A DNA stretch of 64,000 nt from Chloroflexota bacterium (GCA_029782365.1 JAKOUW010000009.1:62001-126000); one strand, 5' to 3'. Shown: positions 51,007 to 59,943, numbered from the stretch's first letter. Notes: a model not told the origin generated them from the sequence alone. Program-made: numbers and translations.

Positions 51007-51855
51007 TCAACGACGGCTCTCTGTCAGACGGCCTTCTCGCACTGCTAGGCGTTCCATATAAGCCAGCAGAAAACGTGCGCCTGCCAGGAAAATGATACAC
51101 AACAAAACCAGCACGCCGATTTCAACGGGCACTGATACAAAGCCGAGCGTTGCGCCCCCGGCAAAAACGAGCTGACGCATCGCATCCATGCCCAATGTCA
51201 ATGGTACGATCGAAGCGGCGGCGGCTACCCAAAAACCCAGGCTGCGCACAGGGAAGTAAAATCCAGAAACCAGGTATATTGGCTCCTGGGCCAGGTTTGA
51301 GAGATGCCAGGCTTCACGCGAGAGCAGCAAGAACAGAGAGGCGTTCATCATACCCATGCCATACAAAGCCACCATCGTCAGCAGAAACACCCCAAATAAC
51401 TGACCATAACTCTGCACACTGTATTGGACATTGAACAGAAAACTGCCCAGGATGGTAATACCCAAAGCCCGCAGAGCGGTAGCGACCATGCCACCCAGCG
51501 CCATGCCCAACAGGATTGCCGTCAGCGGTGTGGGCGCCATGACATACAACGCCAGGTTCCCTTGCTCCTTCTCCCAATACAACTGGCTCGACATGCTCCA
51601 CAAAATGTTCAGCCAGAAAGCAGTCATTGCCCCACCCATGACTGCGAAACCGACAAATTGCTCCGGTGCTTTGATCGCCCGGTAGATAAAAACATAGGCG
51701 GCAACAGAGATAACCGGGAAAACCACATCAAAGATCAACCAGGAAGTCTCGCGCTGTTGACCGATGATGCGCGGATAGGCGCGCGCCAGCACTGTTTTAA
51801 GAAACAGCCGCCAACCGCCCACCTTGTTGAGACGCGTTGCGGGAGGAAGATTCAT
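51007..51855 (-). CDS. ABC-2 type transporter permease (first)
   Basis: 282 residues, coupled to the ATPase gene by an ATGA overlap. Six membrane segments; 'AFWLNILWSMSSQLYWEKEQGNLALYVM' (excerpt 'QLYWEKEQGNLALYVM') and 'EPIYLVSGFYFPVRSLGFWV' are typical of ABC-2 permeases exporting drugs, polysaccharides or lipids. Cargo unknown. Confidence 0.82.
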   Translation of the reverse strand: MNLPPATRLNKVGGWRLFLKTVLARAYPRIIGQQRETSWLIFDVVFPVISVAAYVFIYRAIKAPEQFVGFAVMGGAMTAFWLNILWSMSSQLYWEKEQGNLALYVMAPTPLTAILLGMALGGMVATALRALGITILGSFLFNVQYSVQSYGQLFGVFLLTMVALYGMGMMNASLFLLLSREAWHLSNLAQEPIYLVSGFYFPVRSLGFWVAAAASIVPLTLGMDAMRQLVFAGGATLGFVSVPVEIGVLVLLCIIFLAGARFLLAYMERLAVREGRLTESRR

Positions 51856-52871
51856 TTTTCAGCCTCTTGCTCATTGTTTTCCACATCAGCCATGCTCTTC
51901 CCAACCAGGGAAACAAACACGTCTTCCAGGGTAGGCTCATGTTTTTGCAGGTGCCGCACAGGTAGATTATGCGCCGTCAATTCACTGATGATGCCACCCA
52001 ACACACTGTCTTCTTTTAGCACCAGTTCCAACTCAGAGAAGCCGTCATGCACCAGGTTAGTCACCCGCGAGACACCCGGCAAGGCGCGCAACGAATTGAC
52101 ATCGAAACCATTGAGCATGCCAATCTCCAGGTTGAAGACCACTTCACTTTGCAGATCCCGTTTCAGGCGCGCCGGCGTGTCACAAGCCAACACTTTGCCT
52201 TTGTTTATGATAGCTACCCGGTCGCACAGCTCATCCGCTTCCACCATATAGTGAGTGGTCAGCAGCAGTGTCCGGCTCTGATCCTGATCCACCCAGCGGC
52301 GCACGAACTGACGCACTTCACGCGAAGCGCCCACATCCAGGCCAAGGGTTGGCTCATCCAGGAACAGGATTTCCGGGTCGGTCATAAAACCGCGCACAAT
52401 ATTCATCTTCTGCCGCAGACCGGTAGACAGATCGGATGATTTCGTATTGGCGCGGTCTGAAAGACCGACCACATCCAACAGGTCTTTAATCCGTTGATTG
52501 GCCTGGCTGGAAGGAATACCATAAAACTGCGAAAACATCCATAAATTTTCAGCAACGGTGAGCAAGCCATAGCCCGAAGATTCACCGCCGGATACCATAT
52601 TGATCAAAGGCCGTATTTTATCCGGCTCTTGAGCAACATCATATCCTGCCACAAGGGCCTGGCCTGAACTCGGCGCTAGCAATGTGGTGAGGATTTTAAT
52701 CAAAGTTGTCTTGCCCGCGCCGTTCGGGCCTAATAGGCCGAAAAGCTCGCCTTTGCATATTTCCAGGTCGAGATGATCTAGAGCCTGCAACTCTTTGCGC
52801 GGCTGTTTTCCCTTTTTCGAGCCAATCTTGTAGGATCGGCAGAGTTGTGAGGTTTTAATTGCAAATTCCAT
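51852..52871 (-). CDS. ABC transporter ATPase (DrrA/CcmA-like)
   Basis: 339 residues. Walker A 'GPNGAGKTTLIKILTTLL' near residue 49, signature variant 'LSTGLRQKMNI' near 150, Walker B 'ILFLDEPTLGLD' near 170 and a C-terminal extension of about 110 residues seen in export ATPases of the DrrA group. First gene of the three-gene ABC-2 operon. No clear promoter could be picked in the AT-rich sequence upstream. Confidence 0.88.
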   Translation of the reverse strand: MEFAIKTSQLCRSYKIGSKKGKQPRKELQALDHLDLEICKGELFGLLGPNGAGKTTLIKILTTLLAPSSGQALVAGYDVAQEPDKIRPLINMVSGGESSGYGLLTVAENLWMFSQFYGIPSSQANQRIKDLLDVVGLSDRANTKSSDLSTGLRQKMNIVRGFMTDPEILFLDEPTLGLDVGASREVRQFVRRWVDQDQSRTLLLTTHYMVEADELCDRVAIINKGKVLACDTPARLKRDLQSEVVFNLEIGMLNGFDVNSLRALPGVSRVTNLVHDGFSELELVLKEDSVLGGIISELTAHNLPVRHLQKHEPTLEDVFVSLVGKSMADVENNEQEAEK

Positions 52872-53001
52872 AAATCTTGTCCAAAATTATCAATTTTGTT
52901 AGTTGAGCGTAAGGTAATCGTAGGGTAATCGTCAAGTTTATTCATCCTGAATTTGTTATAGTAAAGGCTGAAGGGCGATTTCTCTTCTTCTCCTCCTTAG
53001 A

Positions 53002-53030
53002 GAGAGCCGGGAGCGGCGTACCCGGCTCTC
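53002..53030. terminator. strong stem-loop between tag and the ABC-2 operon
   Basis: A perfect 10-bp GC-rich stem GAGAGCCGGG/CCCGGCTCTC with a 9-nt loop. No T-run on either strand. It lies just past the tag stop on the minus strand, so it may end or protect the tag transcript. Confidence 0.5.
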
Positions 53031-53047
53031 GGCTATTTAACAGGGGT

Positions 53048-53620
53048 TTATGCCATCCCACAAATTTCTCCATAACGATAACAGTTGAGTGTGTGATCAT
53101 TCACCATGCCCGTAGCCTGCATGTGGGCATAGACGATGGTTGGCCCGACAAAGCGGAAGCCTCTTGCAACCAAATCTTTACTTATTTTTAAGGAAAGGTC
53201 CGTCTGAGTTGGTATTTCCGACAGACTGCCCCAACGGTTGATGATTGGTTTGCTGCCTGTAAATTTCCAAATATAGGCATCAAAACTGCCGAATTCTTGT
53301 TGGATTTCTAAAAATGCCTGCGCATTTTGGATGGCAGCCAGGATCTTTTGATGATTCCGTATAATACCGGGATTGGCCATTAATTCGGCTACTTTTTCTT
53401 CATCGAATTCCGCAACCCTGCGCGGATCGAATTCAGCAAAGGCCTGGAAAAAGTTTTGTCTTTTACGTAAAATCGTTATCCAGCTTAACCCAGCCTGCAT
53501 TCCTTCGAGAATCAGGAATTCAAAGAGTTTACGGTCGTCATGAACAGGCACTCCCCACTCCTGGTCATGATAGGCAATATAGAGGGGATCCATGCCAACC
53601 CAAGCGCAGCGTTCATTCAT
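53048..53620 (-). CDS. tag: DNA-3-methyladenine glycosylase I
   Basis: 190 residues from ATG 53620 (GAGG 6 nt upstream), close to the usual 187; the ATG at 53644 adds 8 residues. Excises 3-methyladenine from DNA. Zinc ligands are visible: Cys in 'NERCAWVG', His in 'IAYHDQEWG', and His/Cys in 'DHTLNCYRY'. 'FEFLILEGMQAGLSWITIL' and 'RFVGPTIVYAHMQATG' are family signatures. Complements Ogt and the ATL protein in alkylation repair. Confidence 0.94.
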   Translation of the reverse strand: MNERCAWVGMDPLYIAYHDQEWGVPVHDDRKLFEFLILEGMQAGLSWITILRKRQNFFQAFAEFDPRRVAEFDEEKVAELMANPGIIRNHQKILAAIQNAQAFLEIQQEFGSFDAYIWKFTGSKPIINRWGSLSEIPTQTDLSLKISKDLVARGFRFVGPTIVYAHMQATGMVNDHTLNCYRYGEICGMA

Positions 53621-53648
53621 AACAACCTCGTTCTTATTAACCATAATT

Positions 53649-53668
53649 TTGCTGACTTTTGTCAGCAA
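53649..53668 (-). repeat. 8-bp inverted repeat in the tag leader
   Basis: TTGCTGAC-TTTT-GTCAGCAA, perfect stem with a 4-nt loop, 28 nt before the tag ATG. It could be an operator or an mRNA hairpin. Confidence 0.5.
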
Positions 53669-53727
53669 ACCGCAAATCAGGGCACGAGCCGCTTCGATGG
53701 AATAATCTGGCTTTCTGAGTCAGTGGC

Positions 53728-53765
53728 TTGACAACGCCCGGACTTCTAAGTATATCGCAATATAC
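53728..53765. promoter_or_regulatory. promoter-like sequence with an inverted repeat upstream of tag
   Basis: On the plus strand TTGACA (53728), 17 nt, TATATC (53751). The palindrome GTATAT-CGCA-ATATAC (53750-53765) overlaps it. Flanking genes both read on the minus strand, so the plus-strand promoter has no obvious target and the palindrome may instead control tag. Confidence 0.35.
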
Positions 53766-53789
53766 ATTGCTTTCACGAAAAATTGGCCT

Positions 53790-54809
53790 TCAATCGCGGT
53801 TGGGCTCCAAAGAAATGGCATGGTAATGGTTATCAACGAACTCATCTTCGAGGTCGTCTAAGGGAACAGCATGTTCTTCTTCTGGCTGCGCAGCAGGCTT
53901 GGGTTTGGGTGCAGGTCGGAATGCTGGTGCTTGAGAGGCGGCCGGATTAGCTGCAGGCGCTTTACGCTGCAAATGGGCCAGCATCTCCTGACCAGTTTTG
54001 AATACCACGCCTGGCTGGACTTTTACTGGCTGACGTTCGACAGACTTCCGGTTATCAGGCGCAGACCTGGCAGGTTGTTGGGCGACCGGGCTGGTGTAGA
54101 TTGGATTCACAATCTGGGGCACAACCTCTACTTCAGGAGATGGTTCTATGGGCTGTTCGCCTTCTGCCTGATCTGATTCTCCAGGGATATCTTGATCATT
54201 CGAGAAAAATTCAGCTTCACTGGATGACTCTGGTTCCGCTTCAACGGGAGTTTCGAGTAACTCTTGTGGCGTCGCGGCAGTCTCTTCTACTTGTTCAACC
54301 TGTCCCCACACCTCAAAGGGCATACCGTGGGGAGTTGAAAAACTGGCAACCCATTGTAATGAACCCATTGCCACTGGCTGCGGCTCCAGGTCGAAAAGTA
54401 TCCCACGCTGGCGCAAATCATTCACGGTGGCAAAAAGGTCGTCTACCATAAATTGAATGCGGATGGCTCCTGGGGGGGTGGAGGACGCATCGGCCTGGGT
54501 TGGCACAACTGCAAAGTAAAAATCACCTTTGGGGCTGGTGAACATGGCATATTGGTCGTTGAACGCGTTCACCGGGAGGCCGAGCACATCTATCAAAAAC
54601 CCAACTTCGGCAGCGAAATCATCAACGCGATATTCAATACACTGTTTCCAATGCTCGCCCCATTGAAAGGGAAATGCATATTGCGGTCGTTTCCACAACT
54701 TGTCCCAATCAGAACGAGTTTGGGCGCGCTGGGCAATATCTATTCTGGCTTTGCCGTAAGCTCTGTAACGAGGGTTGATGTGGCGTACAGGTAAATTCTC
54801 TTTTGACAT
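53790..54809 (-). CDS. VOC (glyoxalase-like) domain protein with a disordered acidic/proline tail
   Basis: 339 residues, with AGGAGG 8 nt before the ATG. Residues 50-175 look like one vicinal-oxygen-chelate module ('CIEYRVDDFAAEVGFLIDVLG', 'AIRIQFMVDDLFATVNDLRQ', 'STPHGMPFEVWG'). The remaining 160 residues are Glu/Pro/Ala-rich and probably unstructured. Metal ligands of glyoxalase I are not clearly kept, so an enzymatic role is doubtful. It could be a binding protein with a flexible tail. Confidence 0.6.
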   Translation of the reverse strand: MSKENLPVRHINPRYRAYGKARIDIAQRAQTRSDWDKLWKRPQYAFPFQWGEHWKQCIEYRVDDFAAEVGFLIDVLGLPVNAFNDQYAMFTSPKGDFYFAVVPTQADASSTPPGAIRIQFMVDDLFATVNDLRQRGILFDLEPQPVAMGSLQWVASFSTPHGMPFEVWGQVEQVEETAATPQELLETPVEAEPESSSEAEFFSNDQDIPGESDQAEGEQPIEPSPEVEVVPQIVNPIYTSPVAQQPARSAPDNRKSVERQPVKVQPGVVFKTGQEMLAHLQRKAPAANPAASQAPAFRPAPKPKPAAQPEEEHAVPLDDLEDEFVDNHYHAISLEPNRD

Positions 54810-54835
54810 AGAACAATCCTCCTGAAATAACCTGG

Positions 54836-55216
54836 TCAGCTGGAAACTGAGTTTTCCAGGTCATTCCACCCAAATATCTTCATATCGATTTTTCCCTGGC
54901 TGTCAAAGACAACGCCCTCCGCTTCCAACAATTCTTGCTGGTGGTTTACTGCATCGCCAGGGCGCAGACTGATTTTTCCCTGTGCATTGACAACACGCTG
55001 CCAGGGGACATCATCCGGGCAGTTCGCCATAGCCCCACCCACCCAACGCGGCGCAAATGCCTGGTAAGACTGAGCGTCCACGCCTAACGGAATTGGGATC
55101 ATTTTGGCAATATGGCCGTAGGAAGTCACCTTGCCTGCAGGAATCTTGCGCACAATTCTCCAAACTGCCGCATAATAGGCTCGCTGGTTCGGAAGTGAAA
55201 CAAATTTTTGGGGCAT
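54836..55216 (-). CDS. alkyltransferase-like protein (ATL, MGMT-like without the active Cys)
   Basis: 126 residues. It matches the DNA-binding domain of O6-alkylguanine transferases: 'YAAVWRIVRKIPAGKVTSYG' and 'VPWQRVVNAQGKISLRPGDA'. The alkyl-acceptor Cys of PCHRV is replaced by Trp (PWQRV), the mark of ATL proteins. ATLs bind alkylated guanine and hand it to nucleotide excision repair; uvrC is in this window, though not adjacent. AAGGAAA precedes the ATG. Confidence 0.88.
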   Translation of the reverse strand: MPQKFVSLPNQRAYYAAVWRIVRKIPAGKVTSYGHIAKMIPIPLGVDAQSYQAFAPRWVGGAMANCPDDVPWQRVVNAQGKISLRPGDAVNHQQELLEAEGVVFDSQGKIDMKIFGWNDLENSVSS

Positions 55217-55680
55217 GTCTTTTTCCTTTCATCGTCCAAAACAAGGCCTGTGGTCGAAGGCGGATGATGGTGGTGACCTCCACAGCCGTATTCTCTGGCA
55301 AAGGTATGAGAAGTTTGGTGACCATATAAATACGACCATGTATAGAACAATTGTACTATAAATTAATCTTTGATTCAAGAGGCTTTTTCGCCTATTTTTC
55401 CAGTGAATATCCTCCTGGTGGGCTTGAGAATCACAATCCAGGTCTGGTAATTTCCAGGTTTTTGATGATATGATTTATATAGAAGAGGCGTCCGCCTAAC
55501 CATTCGTCACAGCCGGGAGGAAAAGTGAAATTTATGATTCCACCTGCGCCAGTTTGGGAATATCAGATTACATTGGTAAGCAATTTGTGAATATAATTGG
55601 CTTTCGGGCTGGTTGCATTTGCGCTTTCTCGAAAACCCAACACAATATGAATCTTTGACAAAATAGGTTAGAAAAAGCAT
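55217..55680. other. intergenic region (464 bp) between the ATL and glk genes
   Basis: AT-richer than its surroundings. A 21-codon ORF ('VKFMIPPAPVWEYQITLVSN', GTG at about 55525) follows a GGGAGG site and could be a tiny gene or a remnant. TATAAT at 55592-55597 and TTGACA at 55655-55660 are promoter-like, but their spacing to other elements is poor. The part next to the ATL gene can form a CTGTGG/CCACAG stem. Nothing else recognisable. Confidence 0.35.
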
Positions 55681-56673
55681 ATGAATATCCTTGTAGGTGA
55701 TATTGGTGGCACAAAAACCATCCTGGCGGTTTTCTCTTCTGACAAAGGTCCGAAGAAGCCGTTGGTTGAATTGACCTTTCCCAGCGCCCAGTATGACAGC
55801 CTGGAAGCAATCATCCATGAATTTCAATCCAATGTCAATCTACCCACGGATGGCGCATCTTTCGGTGTGGCTGGGCCGGTGGTTGGCAGCGTGGCGCGCA
55901 TCACCAATCTTCCTTGGGTGGTTGACCAAAAAAATCTGCAGGCTGTTTTTCACTGGAACGCTGTCAAGTTGTTGAACGATCTCGAGGCGGTCGCCTATTG
56001 TGTGCCAATTCTCGATTCACAGGATGTGCACACCATCAGCGCTGGCAGCGCTGTGCCCAACGGCAACATCGCCGTGCTGGCGCCAGGCACCGGTTTGGGT
56101 GAGGCGTTCCTGACCTGGAGCAGCGGTAGGTACCAGGCTCATCCTTCTGAGGGTGCTCATGCCTCATTTGGGCCAGTCGGTAAACTGCAAATCGGCCTAT
56201 TGATGTATCTGAACGATCTGGGGTTTGACCATGTCAGTTACGAACGGGTTTGCTCCGGCGGCCTGGGAATTCCACTCCTGTATAACTATCTCAAATCCAT
56301 CCAGTATGCGCCTGAGCCTGAATGGCTGGCTGACCGGCTCGCCAGCAGCGCGGATCCGACGCCCGTGATATTCAATGCCGCCCAAGACAAGACTCACCCC
56401 TGCGAGCTGGCTGCGGTTACGCTGGATTTATTCGTTGCCATCCTGGGCGCCGAAGCAGGTAACCTGGCGCTCAAAGTGCTTTCCACCGGCGGCATATACC
56501 TGGGCGGAGGCATCTCACCGCGCATCCTGAACAGCCTGATGGCCCCGGCTTTCCTGGAAGCACTGCGCAGCAAAGGCCGCTTCCGCGAGATGCTGTCGAA
56601 TATGCCTGTATATGCCATCCTGAACTCCAAAGCCGGTTTACTGGGCGCAGCGGCGTTTGGGTTAACTGCGTAA
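55681..56673 (+). CDS. glk: glucokinase (ATP-dependent, Glk family)
   Basis: 330 residues. Phosphorylates glucose at C6. 'LVGDIGGTKTILAVF' at the N-terminus is the phosphate-binding motif; 'NDLEAVAYCVP' carries the catalytic Asp; 'LAPGTGLGEAFL' and 'HASFGPVGKLQIGLL' match the hexokinase-type bacterial Glk. A weak -10 (TAGAAA, 55669-55674) ends 6 nt before the ATG, again hinting at a leaderless mRNA. murJ follows with its own promoter. Confidence 0.85.
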   Translation: MNILVGDIGGTKTILAVFSSDKGPKKPLVELTFPSAQYDSLEAIIHEFQSNVNLPTDGASFGVAGPVVGSVARITNLPWVVDQKNLQAVFHWNAVKLLNDLEAVAYCVPILDSQDVHTISAGSAVPNGNIAVLAPGTGLGEAFLTWSSGRYQAHPSEGAHASFGPVGKLQIGLLMYLNDLGFDHVSYERVCSGGLGIPLLYNYLKSIQYAPEPEWLADRLASSADPTPVIFNAAQDKTHPCELAAVTLDLFVAILGAEAGNLALKVLSTGGIYLGGGISPRILNSLMAPAFLEALRSKGRFREMLSNMPVYAILNSKAGLLGAAAFGLTA

Positions 56674-56692
56674 ACGACCCATCCACCGCGTG

Positions 56693-56698
56693 TATAAT
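56693..56698 (+). promoter_or_regulatory. -10 element of murJ; predicted leaderless start
   Basis: TATAAT, CATTTGC, ATG: consensus -10 only 7 nt before the start codon. Confidence 0.65.
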
Positions 56699-56705
56699 CA
56701 TTTGC

Positions 56706-58295
56706 ATGTCTGAGAATCATGCCAACCGGCAAATTGCCCGCGCCACTGGCGTGGTGATGTTGGGCTTCGTGCTCAGCCAGGTGACCGGCCTGGCAAGGCA
56801 GAACCTGGTCAGCAGGACGTTTGGCACCAGCGCCGAATTAGACGCTTTTTACGCAGCAGCCATCATTCCCGACCTGTTATTCATGTTGGTGTCTGGCGGA
56901 GCCCTGGCGTCTGCATTCATCCCGACATTTACGCATGTCTTAGAGACGGGCGATCGCGCCAGAACCTGGCGGCTGGCTTCTGCAGTGCTGAACCTGGTGG
57001 TGCTTATTTTGGCAGCCCTGTCTCTTATATCAGGTTTCCTGGCGCCGCAGTTGGTGAAACATGTTTTATATGCATTTCGTCCCGATTTAGATCCGGCACT
57101 GCAAGAGCTGACCGCCAGTCTGCTGCGCGTTGTGCTGGTGGCGCCAGCGATCTATGCAATCAGCGGACTTTTAATGGGCATCCTGAACACCCACCAAAAC
57201 TTCTGGCTGCCAGCCCTGGCGCCTACCTTTAATTGGCTGGGCTGGATTATCGGTGTGGTCGTGTTTGCCCCTCGTATGGGAATTATAGGCCTGGCTTGGG
57301 GTTATGTCCTGGGTGCCCTTATGCACCTGGTTGTCCAACTGCCAGGCTTGCGCCGCTTGCCAGGCTTGAAATATCAACTAACATTGGGAAAACATATTCC
57401 GGAAGTGCGCGAAATCGCCCGCCTGATGGCCCCTCGCCTGTTGGGCGTGGCAATCGTGCAGTTGAATTTTGTGATCAACACCATCTTAGCGACCGCCCAA
57501 CCTGAGGGCAGCCTGACAGCAATCAAAGTCGCCTGGATGGTGGTAACAGTGCCGCAGGTGGTGATCGCCCAGGCAATCGCGATTGCCGCTTTACCCACCT
57601 TTTCCGCCCAGGCGGCGCGCGGCGCGACCGAAGAACTCGGCCGTTCCCTTACTGCCACCCTGCGCGGTGTGATTTTGCTGTCAGTCCCAGCCAGTATCGG
57701 CTTGATCTTACTGCGCACGCCGGTCGTCGCCTTGCTTTTTCAGTATGGAAAATTCGATGCCCATTCGACCGAGCTGGTGTCTGCCGCCCTGTTCTGGTAT
57801 GCCGCGGGCCTGCTGGGACATTCCCTGGTTGAAATCCTCTCGCGCGCTTTTTACGCTCTGCACGATACCAAGACCCCAGTGCTGATTGGTGCAGCAGCCA
57901 TGGGGCTAAATATTTTATTCAGCTTTGGCTTCTCAGCCTTATTCTCCAAATTTGGTTTCATGCCACACGCCGGATTGGCGTTAGCAAACTCGTTGGCGAC
58001 CGCGTTGGAAGCAGCGGGATTGCTTTACTTGATCAACCGGCGGCTGCCGGGTGTTCAAAATGCCGGCACACTCAGTGCGTTGAGCCAGAGCATTTTAGCC
58101 GCTTTCGGGATGGGCGTCGGCCTGGCAGGTTGGCTGGCTTTGGTTCCAAACCAACCTGTTTGGCTGCAAGCCCTGGGCGGCGTAGCCTTGGGTGGGCTGG
58201 TGTATGGGCTCCTTGCGCTGGCTTTGCGCGTGACTGAAATTCACCAGGCCCTTCAATGGGCGCTCCGGCATATCTCTGTATCTATCAATAATTGA
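56706..58295 (+). CDS. murJ: lipid II flippase MurJ
   Basis: 529 residues, about 14 transmembrane helices (MVF family). Moves lipid II across the cytoplasmic membrane for peptidoglycan synthesis. 'GLARQNLVSRTFGTSAELDA' near the N-terminus and 'LLFQYGKFDAHST', 'SRAFYALHDTKTPVLIG' further on are family landmarks, with the functionally important Arg and Asp residues in place. Its presence fits peptidoglycan or a related wall, as do the LysM proteins in this window. Confidence 0.9.
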   Translation: MSENHANRQIARATGVVMLGFVLSQVTGLARQNLVSRTFGTSAELDAFYAAAIIPDLLFMLVSGGALASAFIPTFTHVLETGDRARTWRLASAVLNLVVLILAALSLISGFLAPQLVKHVLYAFRPDLDPALQELTASLLRVVLVAPAIYAISGLLMGILNTHQNFWLPALAPTFNWLGWIIGVVVFAPRMGIIGLAWGYVLGALMHLVVQLPGLRRLPGLKYQLTLGKHIPEVREIARLMAPRLLGVAIVQLNFVINTILATAQPEGSLTAIKVAWMVVTVPQVVIAQAIAIAALPTFSAQAARGATEELGRSLTATLRGVILLSVPASIGLILLRTPVVALLFQYGKFDAHSTELVSAALFWYAAGLLGHSLVEILSRAFYALHDTKTPVLIGAAAMGLNILFSFGFSALFSKFGFMPHAGLALANSLATALEAAGLLYLINRRLPGVQNAGTLSALSQSILAAFGMGVGLAGWLALVPNQPVWLQALGGVALGGLVYGLLALALRVTEIHQALQWALRHISVSINN

Positions 58296-58314
58296 GTTCA
58301 AGAGCAGGCTGCCT

Positions 58315-59079
58315 ATGACTGTGACGTTTGAAATCCTGGAACCCCATATCGGATTGCTGCTCGTCAACCGGCCCCAGGCCCGCAATGCACTGCGATTGGT
58401 CGATATGGAAACATTTTCCCAGTGTGCGGAGCAAGCCGTCCGCACTGCAGACTTGCATGCCCTGATCGTTGCCGGCGCGGGCGAGGCTTTCATCGCTGGA
58501 GGCGACTTGAAAGAGCTTCACAAGTATCCAAACTACTCGGATGCCGAACGCCTCAGCCAGGGGATGACAGCCGCTCTAGACATGTTTGAAACCTTGCCCT
58601 GCCCGGTGATTGCAGCGATCAACGGGCCGGCGCGCGGCGGCGGAGTGGAAGTTGCTCTGGCCTGCGACCTGCGCGTGATGTCAGAAAATGCCACACTTGG
58701 CATGGCGCAAATTACCCTGGGGCTGGCGCCTGGTTGGGGCGGCGGTCTGCGCCTGTTGAGATTGGTGGGTTACAGCCGCGCTTTCGATTTACTCACCACA
58801 GGACGGGTGATTGGCACAACTGAATGCCTGGCCCTTGGCCTGGCAAACCGCAGCGCTCCGCCCGGCAGCGCCCTGCCTGCGGCGATCGAGCTGGCCCGCC
58901 TGCTCTCTGGTCAATCCCAACCAGCAGTGAGAGCAGTTAAACGCATTTTACGCGCCAGTCTCACCTTGCCCCCCGATCAGGTCAGGCAGATAGAACAAAA
59001 GGAGTTCCTGGCGCTTTGGGTTTCCGACGAACATTTGCAAGCTGTAGAAAGCTTTCTCCATGCCAAGAGAGGCGCTTAA
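58315..59079 (+). CDS. enoyl-CoA hydratase/isomerase family protein
   Basis: 254 residues, crotonase fold. 'AGAGEAFIAGGDLKEL' near residue 52 (oxyanion hole) and 'AAINGPARGGGVEVALACDL' near 101 are the family motifs. The first catalytic Glu of hydratases would fall in 'LGMAQITLGLAPGWGG' near 127-142, where Gln/Thr are seen instead and no Glu; the position of a second Glu is also not evident. Typical hydration is therefore doubtful and another crotonase reaction is possible. It follows murJ by 19 nt and overlaps the methyltransferase gene by 20 nt. Confidence 0.82.
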   Translation: MTVTFEILEPHIGLLLVNRPQARNALRLVDMETFSQCAEQAVRTADLHALIVAGAGEAFIAGGDLKELHKYPNYSDAERLSQGMTAALDMFETLPCPVIAAINGPARGGGVEVALACDLRVMSENATLGMAQITLGLAPGWGGGLRLLRLVGYSRAFDLLTTGRVIGTTECLALGLANRSAPPGSALPAAIELARLLSGQSQPAVRAVKRILRASLTLPPDQVRQIEQKEFLALWVSDEHLQAVESFLHAKRGA

Positions 59080-59827
59080 CTTGCTGCCGATCCTGTATCA
59101 CACGCACCACAGTGCCCACAGCGAAGATATTCCATTCTGGTTGGATTTAGCCCAACAGCAGAACGGAGCGGTGCTGGAACTAGGTTGCGGAACTGGGCGA
59201 GTGACCATTCCGCTCGCTCTGGCCGGCTGGCAGGTGACCGGCCTGGATCATGATCCGGCGATGCTGGCATGTTTGCACGACAACTTGCCAGCGGCGCACA
59301 TCTCCGAGGGGAAAATTCACCTGGTGCAGGCTGATATGACTGCCTTCGACTTCGGAGTTCACTTTCCGCTGATCATTCTACCTTGCAACACCCTCAGCAC
59401 ACTGCGCAGTCCAGCCCGCAAATCGGTGCTGCAGCGCGTGGTCGCCCACCTGGAAAGGAATGGCGTATTCGCAGTCAGCCTGCCCAATCCAGGCATATTC
59501 TTCGACCTGCCCCAGCGCAGCAAAGAGCAGGTCGAAGAGACCTTTTTCCACCCAAAAACTGGCAACCCGGTGCAGGTGCTGAGCAGTTGGCGCAGAACCA
59601 AAACTCAGTTCATCGTCACCTGGCATTACGACCACCTGCTGCCGAACGGCAAGGTGGAACGCGCCAGCGCCGAAGCGCGCCACGAACTCGACCAAGCGGA
59701 AGTGTATGTCCGCGAAATAGCGGCCAGCGGGCTGCAAATCCAGGCGATCTACGGTGATTTCAACAAAACTGCGTTTGACCCTGAGGGGGACGAAATGATT
59801 ATTGTAGCGAACAAAACAGCCAGCTAA
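59060..59827 (+). CDS. class I SAM-dependent methyltransferase
   Basis: 255 residues. SAM-binding 'VLELGCGTGRVTIPLALAG' near residue 36, 'VTGLDHDPAML' and 'VQADMTAFDFG' are clear. The C-terminal half has beta strands ('QFIVTWHYDHLLPNGKVE', 'AIYGDFNKTAFD') as in small-molecule methyltransferases. It starts inside the enoyl-CoA hydratase gene. Acceptor unknown. Confidence 0.82.
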   Translation: MPREALNLLPILYHTHHSAHSEDIPFWLDLAQQQNGAVLELGCGTGRVTIPLALAGWQVTGLDHDPAMLACLHDNLPAAHISEGKIHLVQADMTAFDFGVHFPLIILPCNTLSTLRSPARKSVLQRVVAHLERNGVFAVSLPNPGIFFDLPQRSKEQVEETFFHPKTGNPVQVLSSWRRTKTQFIVTWHYDHLLPNGKVERASAEARHELDQAEVYVREIAASGLQIQAIYGDFNKTAFDPEGDEMIIVANKTAS

Positions 59828-59943
59828 CTGCCGGCTCGTTAAGATCTGCCAATGAGAAGATCAGGTTACACGGTCAGTGTGCGAGAGCGCAGCCCGGATC
59901 CGGCGGAGAGCATGCTGCTTGGCAAAGGAGATTCTTTGAATCC

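Noticed and set aside
51424-52251. 275-residue plus-strand ORF opposite the ABC-2 genes
   Set aside because: His/Gln/Ser-rich shadow with no promoter or ribosome-binding site.
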